From the NCBI GenBank assembly GCA_044868295.1, contig JBIOWF010000042.1, forward strand, positions 1-43,721: a DNA stretch of 43,721 nucleotides, read 5' to 3'. This document shows positions 21,517 through 28,828 of this stretch, piece by piece. How positions within the stretch are numbered: position 1 is the stretch's first letter; each line of letters opens with the position of its first letter. A program made the translations under genes and the position numbers. This DNA is from JBIOWF01 sp044868295. Lineage in GTDB: Bacteria; Actinomycetota; Actinomycetes; Streptosporangiales; Streptosporangiaceae. The notes beneath the pieces are model-generated. The model was not told the DNA's origin and ran no database searches. It saw only the letters and a list, made by a program, of their open reading frames with translations.

Positions 21517-23981
21517 CGCCCCCTGAGGGGAAGCCGCTGCTGCTGGTCATCACCAGTGGGCTGCGGCGCTACCGCGAGTACCTCCTGAGCTCCATATCCA
21601 GCCGCTACCGCGTTCACCTCATCGACTCGGTCGCGCCCAGCTGGGAGCTCCCCTACCTGTCGGGTTTCACGGTCGTGCCCGACACGGGTGCCAGGTCCGT
21701 GCTGAAGGCCGCCCGGCGGATCGCCGCGGAGCAACCGGTGGCCGGCGTCATGAGCTGGCACGAGGAGCACATCGTGCAGGCGGCGCTCGTCGCCGAGGAA
21801 CTCGGCCTGCCAGGGACCAGGGCCGAGGCCGTACGCCGTTGCCGGGACAAGTTCGAGACCCGGACCGCGCTGGCGGCCGCGGGGCTGCCCCAGCCGGCGT
21901 TCGAGCTGGTCGGGACGGTCGACGAGGCTCTGGCCGCGGCGGACAAACTCGGCTACCCCGTGGTGCTCAAGCCGCGTGCGGCAGGGGGAAGCCAGGGCGT
22001 CGTGCTGGTGCGCGACGAGGTCGACCTGAGGGACCAGTTCGACGCGACCCGTGACGTCCCGGTGCCGCACACCCCTGACTTCGACCAGGTCGTCCTGGTG
22101 GAGGAGTACCTCGACGCGCCGGAGATCAGCGTCGACTGCGTGGTCCACGAAGGCCGGCTCACCCCGGTCTTCGTCGCGCGCAAGGAGATCGGTTTCCCCC
22201 CGTACTTCGAGGAGACGGGGCACCGGGTGAGCGGAGCGGACCCGCTGCTGTCGGATCCGGACCTGCTGCGGACGCTGACGAGCATTCACCAGACCCTCGG
22301 GTGCACGGACGGCTGGACGCACTCGGAACTCAAACTGACCTTCGAGGGCCCGAAGCTCATCGAGGTCAACGGACGTCTGGGCGGCGACCTGATCCCCTAC
22401 CTCGGCATGCGTGCCACCGGCGTCGACCCCGGCCTGGCCGCGGCCGACACGGCGTGCGGCGTGGCCCCGGACACGGTGCCGTCCTCGGCGTCCGTCGCCG
22501 GGGTCCGGTTCTTCTACCCCCGGGAGAACGACACGCTGATCGAGTCGGTGGAATTCGACCGGGAGGGGCTGCCCGGGGAGCTGGACCTGCTGGAGCCCTT
22601 GGTGGGACACGGGGACGTGGTCTCCCCGCCGCGAAAGGGGCTGATCGACGGGCGGATCGCGCTCGCGACGGCGGTGGCGCCGACCCCGGCGGGCTGCTTG
22701 GCCGCTCTCGACCACGCGGAGCGGGCACTGCGGCTGTCCGTCGGCACCGCTGAAAAGGAACAGCCCGCCAAGCACATCCTCGTCATGCACCGGATGCCGG
22801 ACTCGTTCGTGCACTACGCCGATACGATCGACCATGAAACATACGACGTCACCTACGTGAGCGCCGCCGACCGCCTCGCCACCCTCCCGCAGAACGTGCG
22901 GGCACGCCGGATCGAACGCCCCGGCACCGGCGACACGGCCGCCGAGGTGCTCGCCGCCGTGGCGGGCCTGCGCGAACCGGACCTGGTCATCGCCCTGTCC
23001 GAATACGACCTGCTCCCCGCGGCCCGGGTGCGCGAGACCCTGGGCGTTCCCGGCCCCCGCCTGAGCGACGTGCTGCCGGCCAGGGACAAGGTCATGATGA
23101 AGGCGGCGGTGACGGCAGCCGGGCTGCGGACGCCGCGGTACGCACCGCTGCTGAAGGCGCTCGGTCAGGGCGCCGAGGCCCTTCCCTGGAGTGGACGTAC
23201 TGTCCTCAAGCCCATCGCGGGAGCGTCGAGCGAGGATGTCTCCACATACCCGACGGCGGCCGCCGCACTGGACGCCGTACGCGCTGCGGGCTCCACCGTT
23301 GAGGTCGGCGACTTCGAGATCGAGGAGTTCGTCACGGGGCCGATCATCCACGTCGACGGGCTGCTGGCGGCGGGCCGCCCGGTCGCCGTGCAGACGAGCC
23401 GGTACGTCGGCACGTGCCTCGGGTACGCGGAGGGCAGGCCGCTGGGCTCGGTGCAGATCGACACCACGCCCTGGACCGTCCAGTGGACTCTGCGTTGCCT
23501 GCGTGCGGTCGGTATCGACGACGGCCCGTTCCACCTGGAGGCGATCGAGACCGCCGACGGCCCCGTCTTCCTGGAGGTGGGGGCACGAGTCGGAGGGGCG
23601 GATGTGGTCGACACGTTCGCGCTGGCCACCGGCGTGCACATGCCCTCCGCCCAGGTCCGGCTGATGGTCGATGGAACCGAGGGTCCCACGGCGCGCACGC
23701 CGGGGCCGGACCAGCGCTACGGCTGGTTCGCCGTACCCGGTCACACCCTGAGCTCCCGATACTGCCGGATCGAGGGCGAGCAACCGTTCCGCGACGATCC
23801 TGTGGTCCTGCGCTGGATCCAGCGCGCCCCCGACGAGCCGATCAGTAACATGATCACGTACGCGGACACCGACGTACCCCTCGCGGGTGTGATCGGCCCC
23901 GCCCCGACCCCGGTACTGGAGCGGTTCCTCGTCGGCCTCTTCGCGTCGGTGACCGTCAAGCCCGGAGAGGACCTGCGATGA
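21513..23981 (+). CDS. Tandem ATP-grasp peptide ligase (two domains)
   Basis: An 822-residue protein with two complete ATP-grasp units. The first (about 1-415) has VVLKPRAAGGSQGVVLV, VLVEEYLDAPEISVD and the Mg/ATP-binding HSELKLTFEGPKLIEVNGRLG. The second (about 420-822) has TVLKPIAGASSEDVS, EEFVTGPIIHVDG and HLEAIETADGPVFLEVGARVGG. Enzymes of this type (BacD, L-amino-acid ligases) form an acyl-phosphate and join it to an amine, making dipeptides. In tabtoxin, TblF is the single-domain counterpart that couples the warhead to Thr/Ala. Two domains in one chain suggest either two consecutive ligations or one active and one regulatory domain; both look catalytically intact. ATGA overlaps link it to the genes on both sides. 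Confidence 0.88.
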   Translation: MTPPEGKPLLLVITSGLRRYREYLLSSISSRYRVHLIDSVAPSWELPYLSGFTVVPDTGARSVLKAARRIAAEQPVAGVMSWHEEHIVQAALVAEELGLPGTRAEAVRRCRDKFETRTALAAAGLPQPAFELVGTVDEALAAADKLGYPVVLKPRAAGGSQGVVLVRDEVDLRDQFDATRDVPVPHTPDFDQVVLVEEYLDAPEISVDCVVHEGRLTPVFVARKEIGFPPYFEETGHRVSGADPLLSDPDLLRTLTSIHQTLGCTDGWTHSELKLTFEGPKLIEVNGRLGGDLIPYLGMRATGVDPGLAAADTACGVAPDTVPSSASVAGVRFFYPRENDTLIESVEFDREGLPGELDLLEPLVGHGDVVSPPRKGLIDGRIALATAVAPTPAGCLAALDHAERALRLSVGTAEKEQPAKHILVMHRMPDSFVHYADTIDHETYDVTYVSAADRLATLPQNVRARRIERPGTGDTAAEVLAAVAGLREPDLVIALSEYDLLPAARVRETLGVPGPRLSDVLPARDKVMMKAAVTAAGLRTPRYAPLLKALGQGAEALPWSGRTVLKPIAGASSEDVSTYPTAAAALDAVRAAGSTVEVGDFEIEEFVTGPIIHVDGLLAAGRPVAVQTSRYVGTCLGYAEGRPLGSVQIDTTPWTVQWTLRCLRAVGIDDGPFHLEAIETADGPVFLEVGARVGGADVVDTFALATGVHMPSAQVRLMVDGTEGPTARTPGPDQRYGWFAVPGHTLSSRYCRIEGEQPFRDDPVVLRWIQRAPDEPISNMITYADTDVPLAGVIGPAPTPVLERFLVGLFASVTVKPGEDLR

Positions 23982-24520
23982 CCCTGGAGCCCCGCCTCGT
24001 CGTGGCCGCCCGTACCACCGACGGCACGTCCGTGGTGGCCTCGGACGAGGCCGTCCGGCCGGTGACCGTGCGCGCCTGGCCCGGCTCTGAGTTCTTCCTG
24101 CTCTGGGGCACGGAGGACGAACGCGTCACGGTCGGCGCCACGCCCCAGAAGCCGACGACCCTGCCCTTCTTCCCGGCGAGAGGCGGTACCCGTCTGCTGT
24201 TCGCGCGTTACCGGCCCGAGTCCTCCGTACCCGGGCCGACCGGCGATCCGGACGAACTCGCCGCCGAGGTCGAGGAGAAGCTCCCCGGCCTCATGGAGGT
24301 GTTCGAACCCGGTGACTCCGGCATGCACACCACCGACACGCTGGACTACGGAATCTGCCTGGAGGGTGAACTGCACCTGGAGCTCGACGACGGCAAGGAA
24401 GTCCTGGTGACGCCCGGCACGGTCGTCGTGCAACTGGGCACCCGCCACGCCTGGCATAACCGCGGCGACAAGGTAGCCCTGATGTGCTTCGTGGGCATCG
24501 GCGCCGAACGCGACGGCTGA
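23978..24520 (+). CDS. Cupin-domain protein
   Basis: A 180-residue protein with its ATG inside the stop of the ATP-grasp gene. The C-terminal half (about 100-180) is a single cupin barrel: GDSGMHTTDTLDYGICLEGELHLEL is motif 1 and PGTVVVQLGTRHAWHN motif 2, keeping His residues that could bind a metal. The N-terminal 90 residues (VRPVTVRAWPGSEFFLLWGTEDE) look like a second, degenerate beta-sandwich. Similar small cupins in actinobacteria act on, or bind, small molecules; its reaction here is unknown. Isomerisation, an oxidation or product sequestration are all possible. Confidence 0.82.
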   Translation: MTLEPRLVVAARTTDGTSVVASDEAVRPVTVRAWPGSEFFLLWGTEDERVTVGATPQKPTTLPFFPARGGTRLLFARYRPESSVPGPTGDPDELAAEVEEKLPGLMEVFEPGDSGMHTTDTLDYGICLEGELHLELDDGKEVLVTPGTVVVQLGTRHAWHNRGDKVALMCFVGIGAERDG

Positions 24521-24527
24521 CGGCACA

Positions 24528-25868
24528 ATGTCCGCGCGACGGAGAGGGCGCCCACGGCATCGACGGCCGAGCCGGCGCCGTTCGTGGTTGCCCGCCGGAA
24601 GGAGCGCCCGGTGGCTCATCGCCGCGTCGCTCGTCGATTCCGTGGGCACCGGCCTGTTCATCGCCGGCTCGGCCGTCTTCTTCACCCGGGTGCTGGGACT
24701 GTCCACCGTCCAGGTCGGCGTGGCCCTTTCCCTGACCGGCGTGGCCGGATTCCTCGGCATGGTGCCGCTGGGCAGGCTGGCCGACCGCTTCGGCGCCAAA
24801 CGCGCCATCGTGGCGCTGTACCTGTGGCGGGGAGCCTGCTTCGCCGTCTACCCATTCGCCGATGAGCCCGCGGTCTTCTACACGCTCGCGTTCCTCATCG
24901 GTGTCGCGGAGTGGGGCGGAGGGCCGATCATTCAGAGCATCGTCGGCGCCGTCGAGGGCGAGGAGGCGCGTGTCCGGACCATGGCCGTGATCGCCACCGT
25001 CCGCAACGTCGGCTTCAGCGTGGGTGCGGTGCTCGCGTCCGTCGCCCTGGCGGCCGACAGCGCGGGTGCCTTCTACGGCATGGTGCTCGCGGACGCGGGG
25101 ACGTTCTTCGGCGCGGCGACGCTGCTGTCACGGCTGCCCGCCACGGCGAATGTGAGGGCCGGCCGCGCCCAGGTGAGCCGGGCGGGCATGAAGGTGCCCA
25201 ACCCCCGGTTCCTGGCTCTCGCCGTGCTCAACGGTCTGCTGTTCCTGCACTCCGTCCTGCTCACGGCGGCGCTGCCGCTGTGGATCGCGACCAGAACGGA
25301 GGCCCCGCCCGCGGCGATCGGAGCAGTGGTCGTGCTCAACACGGCCCTGGTCGTCGTGCTGCAGGTCCGGTTGAGCGGGGGCTCGTCAGATCTGCGCAGC
25401 GCCGCGCAACGCCAGCTGTGGTCGGGCTTGTGCCTGGCGGGCTGCTGCCTGCTGGTGGCCCTGTCCGCCCAGGGCGGCGCCGTGACGGCCACGGCGCTCG
25501 TCGTCGCCGCGACGGTCACCCTGACGCTGGGTGAGATCTGGCAGTCGGTCGGCGCCTGGCGTCTGTCGTACGCGCTGTCCCCGAAAGAGGCTCGGGGCTA
25601 CTACCTGTCGGTCTACGAGCTGGGCACCAGCGGCGCATCAGCCGCCGGACCGGTGCTCATCACCTGGGCGGTGATCGAGAACGGTGCCGCGGGATGGACG
25701 GGCCTTGCCTGCTGTTTCATCCTCACCGGTTTCGCCGTCGTGCTGATCGCAGCCCGGGCGGGCCACGGCCACGACGTCACGGACCCCGCGGTGCCGCAGA
25801 AGGAGACCGTGTCGGTGGCGCACGAGGCCTCGTACACGACATTCGATGAGCCATCACAGGAGAGGTGA
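24528..25868 (+). CDS. MFS transporter, probable exporter
   Basis: A 446-residue major facilitator superfamily protein with about twelve hydrophobic helices after an unusually Arg-rich N-terminus (residues 2-28). The MFS signature between helices 2 and 3 is recognisable as GRLADRFGAKR. The position, within the operon between ligases, and the presence of an MFS gene (tblR) in tabtoxin clusters point to export of the capped peptide and hence self-resistance. The start ATG 24528 has only a weak Shine-Dalgarno and probably relies on re-initiation from the cupin gene seven bases upstream. Confidence 0.88.
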   Translation: MSARRRGRPRHRRPSRRRSWLPAGRSARWLIAASLVDSVGTGLFIAGSAVFFTRVLGLSTVQVGVALSLTGVAGFLGMVPLGRLADRFGAKRAIVALYLWRGACFAVYPFADEPAVFYTLAFLIGVAEWGGGPIIQSIVGAVEGEEARVRTMAVIATVRNVGFSVGAVLASVALAADSAGAFYGMVLADAGTFFGAATLLSRLPATANVRAGRAQVSRAGMKVPNPRFLALAVLNGLLFLHSVLLTAALPLWIATRTEAPPAAIGAVVVLNTALVVVLQVRLSGGSSDLRSAAQRQLWSGLCLAGCCLLVALSAQGGAVTATALVVAATVTLTLGEIWQSVGAWRLSYALSPKEARGYYLSVYELGTSGASAAGPVLITWAVIENGAAGWTGLACCFILTGFAVVLIAARAGHGHDVTDPAVPQKETVSVAHEASYTTFDEPSQER

Positions 25869-25871
25869 CCC

Positions 25872-27071
25872 ATGCAGAGGCTGCTGATGATCGGAGTGGG
25901 GTTGACGGGGCGTCCCTACGTCGCCGCGGCACACCGGCTGGGTGTGCGGGTGCACGCCGTCGAGACGGCCGGACGGGCGTCGGCGCTCACGGGTGAGGTC
26001 GACGACATCACGGTGTGCCGCGGCGGCTCGGACGAGCTGTGGTACGAGGCCGCGTGCGAGGCCGTACGCACCGCTCGACCCGACGGGGTGGTGGCGTTCA
26101 GCGAGCCGCATGTTCTGGCCGCCGCTCTGATCCAGGACGAACTGGGGTTGCCAGGCCCCTCGCTGAGGGCTGCCGCGCTGTCACGCAACAAGGCACTGCA
26201 GCGGGGCCGCTTCTCCGCGGCGGGAATAGGACAGCCCGACTACATGGTGACCGACGGGCTCGCCGACGCCCGTGACTGGGCGTCCGCGCACATGCCCGTG
26301 GTCGTCAAGCCGCTGTCCTCAGCCGGCAGCGCCGGCGTCGAGCTCGTTGCCGACGACGACGCGTACCGGGAGGTCGTCGCACGCCGGGGCGCCGAGAGCC
26401 GGCTGCTGGTCGAACGGGCGGTGACAGGGCCGGAGTACAGCTGGGAGGCGCTGGTCCGCGAGGGCAAGGTGTGGTTCGCCAACCTGACGGCGAAGGAGAC
26501 CACCGGCCCGCCGTACTTCGTCGAGACGGCACACCGCATGCCGGCCGACGTGGACGAGGCCGCTCGGACGACCGCCGACCGCCTCGGCACCGCCGTGCTC
26601 GACGCAATCGGGATGGACACCGGCATCGTCCATCTGGAATTCCGCCTCGTGCCCGGCGGGGCAGCGGTCATGGAGGTGGCGGTCCGCACCCCGGGCGACC
26701 GGATCATGGACCTGCTGGGCCTGGCGTACGGAATGGACTGGTACGAGATGGTGGTCCGCATGGCACTGGGGCGGGAACTGCCCCAGCCGCCTCGCGGCGT
26801 GCTGCGGTACACGGCGAGCTATCTGCCCATGGCCCGGGCCGGAACGGTCACGGCCGTCCGGGGCCTGTCCGACGCCCTGGCGCACCCGTGCGTCGTGGAG
26901 GCTGAAGTGAGCGTCGCGTCCGGCGACGTGGTCGACCCGGTGCGGTCGTCGGCCGGACGCGTCGGCCATGCGGTCCTCGCCGCAGAGGAGCGGAAGACGC
27001 TGGAAGCCGCACTGGCCGACATCAGAGGCGTTCTGCGTGTGGAGACCCGACGGGAGAGTGCCACCGGATGA
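25872..27071 (+). CDS. ATP-grasp ligase (third ATP-grasp domain of the cluster)
   Basis: A 399-residue single ATP-grasp enzyme. ATP-binding elements are VVVKPLSSAGSAGVELV and the GIVHLEFRLVPGGAAVMEVAVRTPGDR metal-binding region. The expected Asn of the last motif (usually E-x-N) is a Val in EVAVRTPG, a change also found in some L-amino-acid ligase relatives. It starts four bases after the MFS stop, with AGGAGAGG upstream, and overlaps the peptidase gene by an ATGA. Together with the tandem ligase it gives capacity for up to three peptide or amide bonds. Confidence 0.88.
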   Translation: MQRLLMIGVGLTGRPYVAAAHRLGVRVHAVETAGRASALTGEVDDITVCRGGSDELWYEAACEAVRTARPDGVVAFSEPHVLAAALIQDELGLPGPSLRAAALSRNKALQRGRFSAAGIGQPDYMVTDGLADARDWASAHMPVVVKPLSSAGSAGVELVADDDAYREVVARRGAESRLLVERAVTGPEYSWEALVREGKVWFANLTAKETTGPPYFVETAHRMPADVDEAARTTADRLGTAVLDAIGMDTGIVHLEFRLVPGGAAVMEVAVRTPGDRIMDLLGLAYGMDWYEMVVRMALGRELPQPPRGVLRYTASYLPMARAGTVTAVRGLSDALAHPCVVEAEVSVASGDVVDPVRSSAGRVGHAVLAAEERKTLEAALADIRGVLRVETRRESATG

Positions 27072-28624
27072 GCCGCGACCACGTGCGCGCCACAGCCGCG
27101 TTTCCCGCCTTGACGGATGTCGCCGACGCACGCGTCCGCGCCGCTCTGGATCTCGACTTCGCGCGGGCGCGCGAGTACGTCGGCCTCCATGCCTACGACG
27201 GGCGGATCCAGGATCTCTCGCCGAGCGGCGTGGCCGCCGCACTCACGGTGCTGGGCACCGGTCCACTGCCGGACGACCCGTTCGACGCTGCGGTGACGGA
27301 GATCCACGAGGACGGGCTGCGGGCCCGGTTCGCCGAGGCTGAGGTGCACCGCCGCGATCCGCTGCTCCACGTCGCCGCCATGGATCTCGCGTGCTACGAC
27401 CGGGAGTACGCGCCGGCCGAGGAGCGCCGCCGGGCCCGGGCACGGCACCTCGCGGCCTGGCCGGACGCGGTCGACAACGCGCTCGCGGCGCTCGACCGGG
27501 TGCCGTCGCCTGTCGCGGCTGCGGCGCTGCCCGCGGTCCGCGGTCTCGCGGAGGGCGTGGACGACCCCAGGGCGCTGGCCGCGGTCAGCCGCTTCCTCAC
27601 CCATGTCGAGGACGTGGAACGCACGGGCGAGCCGTCGGCGGCGCTGGGGGATCACATGTTCCTGCGGCTGCTCGGCGCCGGTGAGAGACTGAGCTACGAC
27701 GTCGCGGGACTGACGGAGACAGCCGAACGGGAGAGGGAGCGGCTGCGGGCGATCCTGGAGGACGCCGTCGACCGGTACGCCCCCGGCGGCAACCCGGCCG
27801 AGGTCGTTCCGGCCCTGATGCGCGACCACCCGGTGACCGCGGACGGCGTCTTCGCCGAAGCCGCCGCCCTGATCGCGGAGGTCACCGACTTCGCGGTCGA
27901 GCGGAATCTGATCGGCGAGCCCGGGGGTGTCTGCCGGGTCGGACCGGCTCCGGCGTCGCGAGCCTTTGCCCAGGCCATGATGTCGTGGTCGGCGCCGTAC
28001 GAGGAGGATGCCCCGAGCTGGTACTACGTTGTGCCGCCGGACCCTGGGTGGTCGGCTGAGGAGGCCGAGGAGTGGCTCGCGGTCTTCAGCCGTGCGTCGT
28101 TGCCGGCCATCACCGTGCACGAGGTGACTCCGGGCCACTACGCGCACGGCCGCGCACTGCGGGCGCTGACCAGCGACGTACGCCGCTCGCTGGAGTCTCC
28201 CGCGTTCGTCGAGGGCTGGGCGCACTACATGGAGGAGCTATACGCCGAGGAGCAGTTCCGCTCCGGCGACCCGCTCTACGTGATCGGCATGGCCGTCGAA
28301 GCACTGTTGCGGGTCACGCGGCTGGCCTGCTCCATCGGCATCCACACGGGCGGCATGACGGTCAAGGAGGCCGCGGCGCGATTCGAGTCCGATGCGTTCC
28401 TGCGCGGCAGTGCGGCACAGGGTGAGGCACTGCGCGGCACAGTCGAACCGACGTACGGGCGCTACGCATTGGGGAAGCTGGAGATCCAGCGCGTACGGAG
28501 CCTGGCGCGGAGCACCTGGGGAGCCGACTACACGCACCGGCGCTTCCACGACGCGCTGCTGGGACTCGGCATGCCCCCTGTCGGGCTGCTCGCCAGGGCC
28601 GTCGTCGGCGATCTCTCGGTCTGA
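27068..28624 (+). CDS. DUF885-family zinc metallopeptidase-like protein
   Basis: A 518-residue protein of the DUF885 (PF05960) family, related to zinc peptidases. The HExxxGH-type motif is HEVTPGHYAHG (His351, Glu352, His357), and the third ligand is in FVEGWAHYMEEL (Glu382). No signal peptide is visible, so it is cytosolic unless exported by another route. In tabtoxin producers the metallopeptidase TabP releases the toxic beta-lactam amino acid from the dipeptide; this enzyme may do the same, or trim the peptide. It is the last gene of the operon and is followed 31 bases later by a strong hairpin. Confidence 0.87.
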   Translation: MSRDHVRATAAFPALTDVADARVRAALDLDFARAREYVGLHAYDGRIQDLSPSGVAAALTVLGTGPLPDDPFDAAVTEIHEDGLRARFAEAEVHRRDPLLHVAAMDLACYDREYAPAEERRRARARHLAAWPDAVDNALAALDRVPSPVAAAALPAVRGLAEGVDDPRALAAVSRFLTHVEDVERTGEPSAALGDHMFLRLLGAGERLSYDVAGLTETAERERERLRAILEDAVDRYAPGGNPAEVVPALMRDHPVTADGVFAEAAALIAEVTDFAVERNLIGEPGGVCRVGPAPASRAFAQAMMSWSAPYEEDAPSWYYVVPPDPGWSAEEAEEWLAVFSRASLPAITVHEVTPGHYAHGRALRALTSDVRRSLESPAFVEGWAHYMEELYAEEQFRSGDPLYVIGMAVEALLRVTRLACSIGIHTGGMTVKEAAARFESDAFLRGSAAQGEALRGTVEPTYGRYALGKLEIQRVRSLARSTWGADYTHRRFHDALLGLGMPPVGLLARAVVGDLSV

Positions 28625-28655
28625 GACCCGGACCGTGCACCGGTACTGGTGGCAC

Positions 28656-28688
28656 GGACCCTTCGCCGGGCAGCCCGGCGAAGGGTCC
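28656..28688. terminator. Strong bidirectional terminator closing the cluster
   Basis: GGACCCTTCGCCGGGC (28656-28671) and GCCCGGCGAAGGGTCC (28673-28688) form a perfect 16-bp stem with a single central base, so the real loop must open a few pairs. It lies between the convergent ends of the peptidase gene (28624) and the minus-strand pseudokinase gene (28829). The remaining bases of this 204-base gap show no other feature. Confidence 0.85.
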
Positions 28689-28828
28689 GACATGGCCTAT
28701 GCCTCCACAAGTCGTGGCGCGAGTGCCGACCGATGCCGTCCAGGGGTTACTCCCCGATCCTGGACCGGCCCAGTGCCGCCAAGTCACGGCCTCAGCTTCT
28801 GTCCTGCTGGGCGCACGAAAGATCGAGG

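Noticed and set aside
21309..23783. Long minus-strand open frame opposite the aminotransferase and ATP-grasp genes
   Set aside because: No domain can be recognised, no ribosome-binding site, and the + strand genes are clearly real.
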